A DNA stretch of 37,592 bases from Clostridia bacterium (GTDB lineage: Bacteria; Bacillota; Clostridia; Christensenellales; Aristaeellaceae), in contig JAFVVG010000057.1 in the NCBI GenBank assembly GCA_017502305.1, positions 1 through 37,592 of the forward strand. Reading direction: 5' to 3'. Below the pieces are notes generated by a model. That model was given only the letters and a program-made list of their open reading frames with translations, had not been told where the DNA came from and did no database searches. Each line of letters starts with the position of its first letter. Position 1 is the first letter of the stretch. A program made the position numbers and the translations under genes. Below are positions 6,464-14,981 of the stretch, in pieces.

Positions 6464-8326
6464 ATGAAACGAGCGATGGTGCTCTTTGGCAGCGGCGGCT
6501 GCGCGGTGGCGCAGGCCGTGGCGTATGCTGCCTGCGCGGGCGCCTGGTCCGGCGAGACGGATCTGCTGCTGGTGACCAACGGAGCATCGGCGCAGGCGGT
6601 GGAGCGCACCTTCCGCTTGTTTGACCAATATGAAAAGCTGCGGGCGCTGATGAATCAGCTGCCCGGGGAGCGCCTGGGCTTCACCGCGCCCCTGAACCTG
6701 CGTGCCTGGCCGGAAAAGGTGGAGCGCACCACGCTGACCGACTGGGCCGGGGATGGCGATGACGCCCTTTTGTGCCGTGCGCTTTTCCCGGAGAAAACCG
6801 CAAACCATGACCTGAATACCGACCTTTCCGGCCACGACGCGGCGGCAAAGGTGCTGTTTGCCGATCTGCTGAAGGACGGTCTGCCTTTGAACGTGGAAGA
6901 GGACACCCGCCTGGTGCTGGCGGGCAGCCTGGCGGACGGGTGGAGTGCCGCCGGCGTGGACGCCTTTGCCAGACGGGCAAAAGCACCCATGGCGACAGTA
7001 TTGCTGATGCCCTATGCCGGCACGGACAGCCATGCCCAGCAGCGGGCGGAGCAGGCGCTCAACGGCCTGGCCTGCGGCGAAACGGTTTATGTGCTGGGCG
7101 TCAGCGAAAGCGACTGCGCCTCCGCCGAGCCCGATTGCCCCAACCTGGTGGAGGGCCTGGCAGCCTGCTGCGCGGACAGCTTCTTCCGCTCGGAGGTGCC
7201 CGCCAGGGGCATGATGACCTACCGTGTGGCCAGCGGCAAGCTGGGGTGGGAAAGCTTCCCCGGGGCCTATCGGGTGTGCCTCGGCAGCCTGATGAAAGCC
7301 GCTGCTGCCTTCCGGCTGACCTTCGGGCCCGCCATCCGTCGGGGCCTGACCTCGCCCCAGTGGCTGAGAGACAAGCTTATCGGCTGGTACGCCGGGTATT
7401 TCCGCGGCGTGCAGAAAATGGACGAACCCCAGCGGCAGATGATGCTGACGGAGCTTGACACGGCCTGCGAACTGCTGAATGGTTTCATAGCCTGGATGAG
7501 CGGCATGCTCCGCAATCTGCCGCCGCTTCTGCGCTCCTCCGGCGCCATGGAGGAGGCCCGCAAGGCCGCCGAGGACAACTATCGCCAGTATATCGAGACG
7601 GCCGGCCAATTGGCTGTGATGATGAAGGAAGCCGAGACCAGCGGCATGCTGGGCGAAAAGGTGGTTCATCGCCACGACATGGAGGACAACGAGGCCGAGC
7701 AGATGCAGAAGATCTTCCAGCAGATGGATCAGCGCAAGCAAGCCCTGGCCCTGCGGCAGGAGGAACTGAACCGCCGCATGGGCGGCGCGGCGCAGCTGCT
7801 CATGATGAAGCAGATTATCAAGGAGATCCAGGCCCGCTCGGAGGAGGTCCACGCCCAGGCGGCGGAGGCTGCCAGGCGCATCGACGAGGCTGCCGGCTTC
7901 GCTACCCTGGAGGACCAGCACCGCATTGCCACCGCCCGCACCAAGCTGCAGCGTATGGAACGCTATGTGGCCCAGGTGGACGCCTGCATGCTCATCGCCC
8001 GCCTGGAGCGTGAAAAGGCCAAGGCGGCGGGGGTCAGGAAGAATCCGCCGGAGATTGCCGTGGATACCGCCATGCCGGAAAACGGCATGTTTGACCGCCT
8101 GGCCCTGGAAAAGCTGGAAAACCTGCCGTCCCAGGATGACAAAAACTATAAGCGCCATCTGGCGGAGGCGGAAAGCGCCTGGCCGGGCATGCTTCTGCCG
8201 GTGAAGGGGAACGAGAGCTCCCTGGCGGAACTGGCCGGCCAGATGAAAACCAAGGAAGAATACGCATCCCCCGTGGCGGCGCTGCTGCGGGATATGATGC
8301 TTGCCGTGGCGAAGGAGGTGCGGTAA
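6464..8326 (+). CDS. Tubulin-like protein (Tubulin_2-type) with degenerate GTP-binding signature and C-terminal coiled coil
   Basis: 620 residues; no confident named family. The start VLFGSGGCAVAQAVAYAA (residues 6-23) and the following DLLLVTNG strand resemble the first strand and glycine loop of bacterial tubulin/FtsZ-like proteins (usual form GVGGTGS). At residues 150-164, LVLAGSLADGWSAAG sits where such proteins carry the tubulin signature (GS..GGTG.SG); here the GGTG glycines are largely replaced, so GTP hydrolysis may be lost. The middle third is helical; residues about 410-520 are rich in Glu, Gln, Lys, Arg and Ala in heptad-like order, a likely coiled coil. No signal peptide. GGAGG lies eight bases before ATG. 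The stop overlaps the next gene's start as TAATG, implying coupled synthesis. The fold is inferred from motif placement; function is unknown. Confidence 0.55.
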   Translation: MKRAMVLFGSGGCAVAQAVAYAACAGAWSGETDLLLVTNGASAQAVERTFRLFDQYEKLRALMNQLPGERLGFTAPLNLRAWPEKVERTTLTDWAGDGDDALLCRALFPEKTANHDLNTDLSGHDAAAKVLFADLLKDGLPLNVEEDTRLVLAGSLADGWSAAGVDAFARRAKAPMATVLLMPYAGTDSHAQQRAEQALNGLACGETVYVLGVSESDCASAEPDCPNLVEGLAACCADSFFRSEVPARGMMTYRVASGKLGWESFPGAYRVCLGSLMKAAAAFRLTFGPAIRRGLTSPQWLRDKLIGWYAGYFRGVQKMDEPQRQMMLTELDTACELLNGFIAWMSGMLRNLPPLLRSSGAMEEARKAAEDNYRQYIETAGQLAVMMKEAETSGMLGEKVVHRHDMEDNEAEQMQKIFQQMDQRKQALALRQEELNRRMGGAAQLLMMKQIIKEIQARSEEVHAQAAEAARRIDEAAGFATLEDQHRIATARTKLQRMERYVAQVDACMLIARLEREKAKAAGVRKNPPEIAVDTAMPENGMFDRLALEKLENLPSQDDKNYKRHLAEAESAWPGMLLPVKGNESSLAELAGQMKTKEEYASPVAALLRDMMLAVAKEVR

Positions 8327-11300
8327 TGCCTGAGGGAATGACCTTCCTGCCCGACGAGAAGGACATCGAGCTTTCTCCCGGCGTGGGCATTGTGGCCGCG
8401 CCTGTTTCTGCGCTGCAAAAGTTGGCGGCTCCACGGGTTGCCCCGGTGGACGAAAGCGCCTGGCGCGGCCTGCTGGCCTTTTGCCTGCTGGCGGACGCCT
8501 GGGGCGAGGATGGCGTTACGGTAAAGACCATCCGCCCCGAAAGCTCCGCCTTTGCCGGGGCGGTGCTGCAGGATGACATCCGCCTGGTGCTGTGGCAAGG
8601 ACAGGCGCTGGGTGTGCTGCACGGGCAGCTGGGGATCATTCCCGCCGCCCAGATGGCGCCGCTGGATTTGCCCGAGCGGGTGTTCTGGTATGACGGAACC
8701 TTCCGCGATCCGGCGGAAGAGCTTTGCGAACGTGACCGGACGCTTTTGCTGAGCCGGCTCAGCGCCTTGAACCAACAGGGTGAAAACATGGTGCAGCGCT
8801 TTGTTTCCGCGCTGATGCAAGCCGGCATGAAGGTAGCGCACACCGTGGCCCATCAGGACGAATGCACCATGGCAAACCTGGCGCTGCGGCTGAAGGCCAT
8901 TCTGGGCCAGGTGAGCGGCGTAGAAGAGGAGCGGGGCGCGTATGCCACGGCTTCCGTGAATCCGCTGCTGGCGGCCCTGGGCCTGGAGGAACGCCGGGAA
9001 GAGGCTGTGCCCGCGATGACTTGGCGCTACCACGGTACGGCCTTTGCCCGCAGCAATACGGCGGTATTCTGCGAAGGTGTGGGCCGGCCCGATGAAATGG
9101 AAATCCTGGAAAAGCTGGCCAGGGATGTGCAGCTGCTGGAGAAGTACTCCTTCTCCTGGCGGCAGAATCTTTCACGCCGCGCCCATGAGTGGCTCAGCCT
9201 GCACCGGGATGACCGGGCGGTGCTGCCCATTGTGCGTACGCTGGTGGAGGAAATCTGCGCCCAGGCCAACGCTCTTGTGCCCCGGGAGGAACTGCGCCTG
9301 GTGTGGCCCTGGAGCGGCGACGGCGTGGCCCGCACCCTGTGGCAGGAGGTGCTGGGGGAGAAGATCGACGCGGGCATGGCAAAGCCCTTCGCCGACGAAC
9401 TGTGTCTGTTGCCAGGCGGCGCCTGGAGCGCCCTGGGAGACACAATCCTCAACCGCCTGTGTGTGCTGCCCGGTAACGATATGGAGCCCGCCGCGGCGGT
9501 GGTGCCGCCCCTCTCGATGGAGCTGGCGGCCTGCGTGGGCGACCGGCTGCTGCTGGAGAGCTTTACCTTCCGCCCTGCGGAAAACGGCGGCGTGACGGTG
9601 TCCTTTGCCCTGCGTGGCAGCGACACGGCGGTGTTGGAGCGCACCTACGGACCGGAGGAAATCCGCCGCCTGTCCCCGGAGGAGGCGCCAACGGTGGCGG
9701 TATGGCCCTGCCTGCCCCTGCCCCGGGAAAGCTGGCGCGCCTATTACGTATACATCCACGGCGGCACGGTGCAGGCCTCCGCTTTGCAGGAGAGCCAGTG
9801 GGTTTCCACCCAGGACCGGTTGTTCTCTGTGGTGAAAACCGAAACATTCCCCGAAATGATCGCCCTGCGCCATCAGGACAAATGTCTGGGCGTTTTGCCC
9901 AATCAGCTGCCTCCCTGCCGGCCTGCCGTGACGGAGGCTGCCCTGGGCCTGATGGACGTGGGTGCTTCCGGCATCACCCTGGGCATTGTGCATAACGGCG
10001 TAACCGAGCCGCTGCGCATTCCCGGCCTGGTGCGCACCCTGCTGCGGGGCGGCAAGGCTGCGCCCCTGGGCGAGGAATTCCTGTCTGCTGCGCCCCTGGG
10101 GCCCATCCTGCCCTCGGCGGTGGAAATGTTCAACCAGAACGACGAGCCCGCTCCCCTGGTGGACGGGCATATCCTGATGCCTGAAACCTGCACGGCGCTT
10201 GCCCGGCGGGAAGCCCGGGCGATTTACTCCGCCTGGAAGTGGAGTGTGGACGCACCCGCCCGCAGGGCACGGCGGCTGATGCTTCACCAGGCCATACTGC
10301 TGGCCTCGCTGGCGGCGGCCCTGAAGGGAGCCAAGGGCATTTCCTGGCGTATGGCTCTGCCGGAGGGCATGGCGGCTGAGGGCAGGCGGGAGCTGTGGCA
10401 GGAGGTTGTTTCCCTGGCTCCGGTGGTGGCGGAAGGCTGCGGCCTGCCCCTTGCCAGCCGAGAGGTTACCCATGCGGACGAAAGCCTGGCCCTGGGTGCT
10501 TACCTGCGCAACGAGGGCACGGTCCGGGGTGGCTTTATGGCCCTGGATGTGGGCAGCGGCGACGCCTCCATGGCCCTGTGGCTGCGGGGCATGAACCGCC
10601 CGGCGGTGCGCTGCAACCTGCCCCTGGGCGTGCAGAGCATGCTGCTGGACGCCCTGATGCAGCATCCCGCCGTGCTGGAAAGTGATTTTGCTGACATGGC
10701 CGACGAGAACGCCCGGCAGGCGGTACTGCGCCTGGCACAGCAGCTGCGTGACGCCAATGACCGCAAGTCCATTGAGAAAGGCCGCTTCATGCTGGATCAA
10801 TGCCTGGTGGAATACGGCTCCGCCCTGTCCATGCACATGAATAACCGCTTTGCTCAGGGCCGCACCACCGTGACCCAGGCGCTGGTTTTGCAGTCTTTCG
10901 CCGCGATGCTGACCCTCAGCGGCCTGGTGCAGGAACAGGTACGGCGGGATCCTCTGCTGAATGATTACCTGCCCCAGGAAATGACCTTTATCATGGCGGG
11001 CAAGGGCAACCAGCTGATGAACGCCATGCCGGATTATCTCAAATCCGCCCTGGCCCAGTTTGTGCGGCTGGAGATGAGCGGCGATCACCCGGTGCGCAGC
11101 ATGCGCTTCCTGTTCAGCGCCGCCCCCAAGTGCGAGACCGTCATGGGTCTTGGCTGCGTGAAGGAGGTCAGCGGTGCTTCGCCTGCCGCGCCCCAGACGC
11201 TGCGGTCCTCTTCACCCCTGCACATGCCGCCGGAGCTTCTGATGATGCGGTTCCTGACAGTTTTCCGCAATGTGTTTCCCCAGGCCTGCGCGCTGATCTA

Positions 11301-11463
11301 CGGCCATCTGTTCGACCCTGCGGGCATGCTGACTGCCGAGGCGGAGCATACCATCCGCGCGGCGGCGGCACGGCATTTCACCCTCGGCGCCGCGCCGGAG
11401 GCCGCCCTGTGCGCCTGTGCGCTGGAACTGCGTCAGCTGGCTGAAACTGAATTTGCCGGATAA
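8326..11463 (+). CDS. Large Hsp70/actin-superfamily (ASKHA) ATPase-like protein, possibly SrfB-related
   Basis: 1045 residues, no signal peptide or membrane segment. The N-terminal half (about 1-530) matches nothing I recognise. The C-terminal half carries the three Hsp70/actin nucleotide motifs in order: phosphate-1 LMDVGASGITLGIVHNG near residue 542, phosphate-2 MALDVGSGDASMALWLRG near 740, and an adenosine-type loop FIMAGKGNQL near 890. Their spacing (about 200, then 150 residues) is that of DnaK. SrfB virulence proteins (about 1000 residues, actin-like C-terminal half) are the closest architecture I know, but that relation is not proven. GGAGG lies seven bases before ATG, and the start overlaps the stop of the tubulin-like gene by one base. 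The two products probably act together; their role is unknown. Confidence 0.6.
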   Translation: MPEGMTFLPDEKDIELSPGVGIVAAPVSALQKLAAPRVAPVDESAWRGLLAFCLLADAWGEDGVTVKTIRPESSAFAGAVLQDDIRLVLWQGQALGVLHGQLGIIPAAQMAPLDLPERVFWYDGTFRDPAEELCERDRTLLLSRLSALNQQGENMVQRFVSALMQAGMKVAHTVAHQDECTMANLALRLKAILGQVSGVEEERGAYATASVNPLLAALGLEERREEAVPAMTWRYHGTAFARSNTAVFCEGVGRPDEMEILEKLARDVQLLEKYSFSWRQNLSRRAHEWLSLHRDDRAVLPIVRTLVEEICAQANALVPREELRLVWPWSGDGVARTLWQEVLGEKIDAGMAKPFADELCLLPGGAWSALGDTILNRLCVLPGNDMEPAAAVVPPLSMELAACVGDRLLLESFTFRPAENGGVTVSFALRGSDTAVLERTYGPEEIRRLSPEEAPTVAVWPCLPLPRESWRAYYVYIHGGTVQASALQESQWVSTQDRLFSVVKTETFPEMIALRHQDKCLGVLPNQLPPCRPAVTEAALGLMDVGASGITLGIVHNGVTEPLRIPGLVRTLLRGGKAAPLGEEFLSAAPLGPILPSAVEMFNQNDEPAPLVDGHILMPETCTALARREARAIYSAWKWSVDAPARRARRLMLHQAILLASLAAALKGAKGISWRMALPEGMAAEGRRELWQEVVSLAPVVAEGCGLPLASREVTHADESLALGAYLRNEGTVRGGFMALDVGSGDASMALWLRGMNRPAVRCNLPLGVQSMLLDALMQHPAVLESDFADMADENARQAVLRLAQQLRDANDRKSIEKGRFMLDQCLVEYGSALSMHMNNRFAQGRTTVTQALVLQSFAAMLTLSGLVQEQVRRDPLLNDYLPQEMTFIMAGKGNQLMNAMPDYLKSALAQFVRLEMSGDHPVRSMRFLFSAAPKCETVMGLGCVKEVSGASPAAPQTLRSSSPLHMPPELLMMRFLTVFRNVFPQACALIYGHLFDPAGMLTAEAEHTIRAAAARHFTLGAAPEAALCACALELRQLAETEFAG

Positions 11464-11481
11464 GGAAAGGTCGTATCGAGC

Positions 11482-12342
11482 ATGAAGGCGGAAATCAAAT
11501 CACAGATCAAAGAGTGGCTGCTGATGACCATGGGCACCCTGCTGCTGGCCGCGGGTGTGTATTTCTTCAAATTCCCCAACAACTTTTCCACCGGCGGCGT
11601 CAGCGGTATTTCCGTGATCCTGGGCCATTATTTTCCCCAAAGCACCCCTGGCGACTTTGTGATGGTCATCAACGTGGCGCTGCTGATCGTTGGCTTTGCG
11701 GTATTCGGGCGAAGCTTTGGGGTGCGTACCTGCTATTGCAGCCTGCTGATGAGCGGCCTGATCTGGGTGCTGGAACGTGTCGCGCCCCTTTCCCAACCCA
11801 TGACCAGCCAGCCCCTGGTGGAACTGATCTTTGCTGTGGGTCTGCCGGCGGTGGGCTCGGCGATCCTGTTCAATATGGATGCTTCCTCCGGCGGTACGGA
11901 CATTGTGGCCATGGTGCTGCGCAAGTTCACCAGCCTGGATATCGGCAAAGCGCTGATGCTTTCCGACTGCGTCATCACCCTGATGGCCTGCGTGGCCTTC
12001 GGCATGGAGACGGGCCTGTTCTCCATTCTGGGCCTTTTGATCAAGAGCCTTATGGTGGACATGGTGATGGAAAACATCAACGTGCACAAGTATTTCCATG
12101 TCATCACCGCCAACCCCAAGCCCATTGAGGAGTACATCACCAGGGAGCTGCACCGCGGCGCCACGGAGATCAGGGGTGAGGGCGTGTATACCCACGAGAA
12201 CCGCACTGTGCTCCTCACTGTGATGAACCGCCGGGAAGCCGTGATGCTCCGCAAGTTCGTCAAGCAGGTGGATCCCCATGCCTTCCTGCTGATCATGAAC
12301 ACCAGCGAGATCATCGGCAAGGGCTTCCGTGGAATCAACTGA
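11482..12342 (+). CDS. YitT family membrane protein with C-terminal DUF2179 domain
   Basis: 286 residues. Five or so membrane segments lie between residues 14 and 190, with the family features FKFPNNFSTGGVSGIS near the start and NMDASSGGTDIVAM in the middle. A soluble C-terminal DUF2179 domain follows (about 205-280, with RGAT..GEGVYT and the end IMNTSEIIGKGF). YitT proteins are common in Firmicutes; their transport role is not settled. AAGGAAAGG precedes ATG by about ten bases. It starts 18 bases after the Hsp70/actin-like gene and ends 16 bases before the methyltransferase, so it probably belongs to the same transcript, although YitT genes usually stand in unrelated contexts. Confidence 0.92.
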   Translation: MKAEIKSQIKEWLLMTMGTLLLAAGVYFFKFPNNFSTGGVSGISVILGHYFPQSTPGDFVMVINVALLIVGFAVFGRSFGVRTCYCSLLMSGLIWVLERVAPLSQPMTSQPLVELIFAVGLPAVGSAILFNMDASSGGTDIVAMVLRKFTSLDIGKALMLSDCVITLMACVAFGMETGLFSILGLLIKSLMVDMVMENINVHKYFHVITANPKPIEEYITRELHRGATEIRGEGVYTHENRTVLLTVMNRREAVMLRKFVKQVDPHAFLLIMNTSEIIGKGFRGIN

Positions 12343-12358
12343 CGCAAGGAGGCTGCTC

Positions 12359-13114
12359 ATGGAGCGCATTACCAGCCTGAAAAATCCCAAAGTGCAGCTG
12401 TGGAAATCCCTGAAGGACCGCAAGGGCCGCAGGGAAACGGGCTGCTTTATGGCCGAGGGCCGCAAAATGGTGGAGGAAGCGCTGTCCTCCGGCTTCCGGG
12501 TGGAGGCGCTGCTGGTGGATGAAGCCCGGCTGGCGGAATTCGCCCTGCCGGAGGACGTGCCTGTCTATGCTCTGCCGGAAAACGTGCTGGCTGCCGTGTG
12601 CGATACCAAAACACCCCAGGGCATTGCCGCTGTGGTGAAAATCCGCCAGAATGCCGCCCTGGGCCGCAGGGTGGTGGCCCTGGACGGTGTGCAGGATCCG
12701 GGCAATGTGGGTACCATCATCCGCACGGCGGACGCGGCGGGCCTGGAGGGGATCATCCTCTCTGAGCAGTGCGCGGATGTGTTCAGCCCCAAAACCCTTC
12801 GGGCCACCATGGGCAGCGTGTTCCGCATGCCCCTTGTGGTCACCGGCGATCTGCCCGGTTACCTGACCGCCCTGCGGCAGGAGGGGTACAGCGTGATTTC
12901 CTCCCAGCTGGACGGCGAACCCTTCTATCAGCGCAAGCCGGTGGGGGAGAAGTTTTGCCTGATCATCGGCAATGAGGGCAACGGCATCTCCGATGAGGTG
13001 AAGGCCACCGCCACCCACAAGGTGAAATTGCCCATGCGTGGCGGCGCGGAATCCCTGAACGCGGCCATTGCGGCGGGCATCATGATGTACGATCTGATGA
13101 AGGATGAAATGTAA
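12359..13114 (+). CDS. SpoU/TrmH family RNA 2'-O-methyltransferase
   Basis: 251 residues. An N-terminal substrate-binding region (ITSLKNPKVQ...FMAEGRKMVEEAL) is followed by the SPOUT domain with its three motifs: motif 1 LDGVQDPGNVGTIIRTADAAG near 106, motif 2 IIGNEGNGIS near 202 and motif 3 KLPMRGGAESLNAAIAAGI near 223. These form the knotted SAM site. Family members methylate the ribose 2'-OH of rRNA or tRNA (RlmB, TsnR, TrmH, YsgA types); the target cannot be assigned. The start is ATG 12359 with AAGGAGG six bases upstream, rather than an in-frame upstream codon overlapping the YitT gene. A strong bidirectional terminator follows at once. Confidence 0.93.
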   Translation: MERITSLKNPKVQLWKSLKDRKGRRETGCFMAEGRKMVEEALSSGFRVEALLVDEARLAEFALPEDVPVYALPENVLAAVCDTKTPQGIAAVVKIRQNAALGRRVVALDGVQDPGNVGTIIRTADAAGLEGIILSEQCADVFSPKTLRATMGSVFRMPLVVTGDLPGYLTALRQEGYSVISSQLDGEPFYQRKPVGEKFCLIIGNEGNGISDEVKATATHKVKLPMRGGAESLNAAIAAGIMMYDLMKDEM

Positions 13115-13118
13115 ACCA

Positions 13119-13153
13119 AAAGCGCTTATGACCAATGCTGTCATAAGCGCTTT
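13119..13153. terminator. Bidirectional terminator between convergent genes
   Basis: AAAGCGCTTATGAC (13119-13132) and GTCATAAGCGCTTT (13140-13153) form a perfect 14-bp stem with a 7-nt loop. It serves the methyltransferase on the plus strand and the glycosyltransferase genes on the minus strand. Confidence 0.9.
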
Positions 13154-13156
13154 GAT

Positions 13157-14104
13157 TTATCCGAATATCATCTGTCCTATGCGGGTGATGCTGCTCTGCA
13201 TGGTGTATCCCTTGCTCCGCACGGTGATCACCCGGCGGAGCTTGCCCATCTTCTCTGTGGCCAGGTAGCCGTCGATGATGCGTTGGGCGTCATCCGGCAG
13301 CGTCTCGCCATAGGCGTCCCGGAAGGAACGGGTGTGGGCGTAGGTCAGGGCGATGCGAGCTTTGCCCTTCTGCCATTGGGAGAGGGCCTTTGCGCCACGC
13401 TGAACCTGGTTTTGCCGGCTGGCGCCCATGACGTTCACGCCGTGCTGGCGATAGTTCACCAGGGGCGCGTCCACAAAAACGATATGCCCGAAAGCCGCCG
13501 CCGTCAGGGCGATGAACCAATCGTGCATGTGCATGCTGGCCGGGTTGCCGTGCTCTGCCACCAGGCGGCGCAGGGCGGTGTTCATCAGCAGGGTGCAGCC
13601 GGTAACGTTGTTCTGCACCAGCAGCCGGGGCAGGGTGAGGGCGGTTTTGTCCCAGCCCTGATGGGCGAAAAAGCTTTCCTGCAGCGTGGAGCCCCGGGCG
13701 TCCACCAGCCGGGCGTCGGAGTGCACCAGCAGGGGCGTTTCGGCGCCGTAGCGGGTCTCAGCTTCTTCCATCGCTTTGCGGCAGCGGGAAAGGCGGTCCG
13801 CCGCCCATTCATCATCCTGGTCGCACAGGGCGGCGTAATCAGCGTCGCATTGCCTCAGCAGGCTGAGAAAATTGCCAATGGCCCCGTGGTGCTGGCCCTG
13901 CTCATTGGCCAGACGGAACCGGCTGTCCTCTGTGACGGCCTGCAGCAGGGCAGGGGTGCCGTCGGTGGAACCATCATCCTGCAGGAGCACGGTGAAGCAG
14001 GGGTCGTCCTGCGCCCGCAGGGACGCCAATTGCCGGGGCAGATAGATTTCGCCGTTGTAGCAGGCCATGAGCACCTGAATCGTCTTCACCACTGCCAGCC
14101 CCAT
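13157..14104 (-). CDS. Family 2 glycosyltransferase (rhamnosyltransferase-like)
   Basis: 315 residues from ATG 14104. GT-A fold landmarks: IQVLMACYNGEIYLPRQL at the N-terminus, the LQDDGSTDGT loop near residue 41, the metal-binding CDQDDEWA near 94 and the HMHDWFIAL segment near 190. Enzymes of this type (RfbF/EpsE-like) add rhamnose or other sugars to a growing surface glycan at the cytoplasmic membrane face. The upstream glycosyltransferase gene overlaps by 19 bases; a GTG at 14089 that overlaps the upstream TGA is an equally plausible start and fits coupled translation better, since no ribosome binding site is clear before ATG 14104. It is the last gene of the unit. Confidence 0.9.
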   Translation of the reverse strand: MGLAVVKTIQVLMACYNGEIYLPRQLASLRAQDDPCFTVLLQDDGSTDGTPALLQAVTEDSRFRLANEQGQHHGAIGNFLSLLRQCDADYAALCDQDDEWAADRLSRCRKAMEEAETRYGAETPLLVHSDARLVDARGSTLQESFFAHQGWDKTALTLPRLLVQNNVTGCTLLMNTALRRLVAEHGNPASMHMHDWFIALTAAAFGHIVFVDAPLVNYRQHGVNVMGASRQNQVQRGAKALSQWQKGKARIALTYAHTRSFRDAYGETLPDDAQRIIDGYLATEKMGKLRRVITVRSKGYTMQSSITRIGQMIFG

Positions 14105-14856
14105 TTCATAAAGAACTTGATGATGGACGACACCTGCCGCAGATTGCCCTTCAGGGTGCGGGTGTTTTCACGGGCCCAGGCGTGGGTGAGGCACATCTCC
14201 GGGTGATACACAATGGGGCCGATCTCCATGGCCCGGCGGGAGAGGTCGCTGTCCTCCTGGTAAAGGAAGAAGCGGGGGTCAAAGCCCTTCAATTGCCGGA
14301 ACACGCTGGTGCGGATCAAAAGGAAACAGCCCGTGGCGAAACCCACCGCGGTGGGGGTGGCGATGTTCGCCTCCGCCAGGGTATATTCCGCCCGCCAACG
14401 CCGGAAGGGGCCGCCCAGCTTTTCCAGCCGGCCGCCCAAGAGATACCGGATGGTGGGCTGCTTCTTGGGCAGGAACTGCTCGGTGCCATCGGGGCTGAAC
14501 ACCCGGGGCGTCAGGATGGTGATTTCCGGATGCTCGTCCATGTAAGCCACCATCCGGCTGATGAGATCCGGCGGGAAGGTCACGTCCGGGTTCACCAGCA
14601 GGTGATAGCGGCTCTTCAAAAGCGGCAGCACCACATTGTTGCCCCGACCAAAGCCCAGGTTCCCCGTCTGGGGCAGGAAAGCGGCGCCGGGGCACATCCA
14701 GCGGATCCGCTCCAGCATGGTGTCCTCGGGGGAGTTGTCAATGATATAGAGTTCAATGGGTATATCGGAATCCTGCAGGCACTGCACGGTGTCCAGCACG
14801 GTTTCCGGAGCGTGATACAGCACGATGCTCGCCGATACCCTGGGATCTGTCAGCAT
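14086..14856 (-). CDS. Family 2 glycosyltransferase (WbbL/rhamnosyltransferase-like)
   Basis: 256 residues. ASIVLYHAPETVLDTVQCL begins the nucleotide-sugar domain; IIDNSPED near 38, LGFGRGNNV near 67, the LLVNPDV metal site near 87 and the FLYQEDSDLSRRA catalytic stretch near 210 follow the family pattern. ATGCFLLIRTSVF-type residues before the catalytic loop are typical of dTDP-rhamnosyltransferases, though the donor is not proven. GGAGG lies six bases before ATG. It is cotranscribed with the glycosyltransferase at 13157-14104 and diverges from the GntR gene. Two such enzymes side by side without a polymerase or flippase suggest that the rest of the glycan pathway lies elsewhere. Confidence 0.9.
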   Translation of the reverse strand: MLTDPRVSASIVLYHAPETVLDTVQCLQDSDIPIELYIIDNSPEDTMLERIRWMCPGAAFLPQTGNLGFGRGNNVVLPLLKSRYHLLVNPDVTFPPDLISRMVAYMDEHPEITILTPRVFSPDGTEQFLPKKQPTIRYLLGGRLEKLGGPFRRWRAEYTLAEANIATPTAVGFATGCFLLIRTSVFRQLKGFDPRFFLYQEDSDLSRRAMEIGPIVYHPEMCLTHAWARENTRTLKGNLRQVSSIIKFFMKWGWQW

Positions 14857-14888
14857 AGGGTCCTCCTGGTGAGGTTGTTATCATATAC

Positions 14889-14917
14889 ATTTTACCCTGC
14901 ATGGCGGCATTTGTCCA
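14889..14917 (-). promoter_or_regulatory. Promoter of the glycosyltransferase pair
   Basis: On the minus strand TGGACA (14917-14912), 17 bases, TAAAAT (14894-14889), 33 bases before the ATG at 14856. Confidence 0.65.
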
Positions 14918-14945
14918 GAAAAGTATGGTAATTTGCAGGAATCAA

Positions 14946-14954
14946 TGGTATACT
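14946..14954 (+). promoter_or_regulatory. Extended -10 promoter for the GntR gene
   Basis: TGGTATACT (14946-14954) is an extended -10 element with only a poor -35 (TGGTAA, 14926-14931). TATAAT at 14962-14967 is another candidate but sits almost on the ribosome binding site. The site is 29 bases from the -35 box of the divergent glycosyltransferase promoter. Confidence 0.5.
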
Positions 14955-14981
14955 AACGTCATATAATGGAGGTGGAATGCC

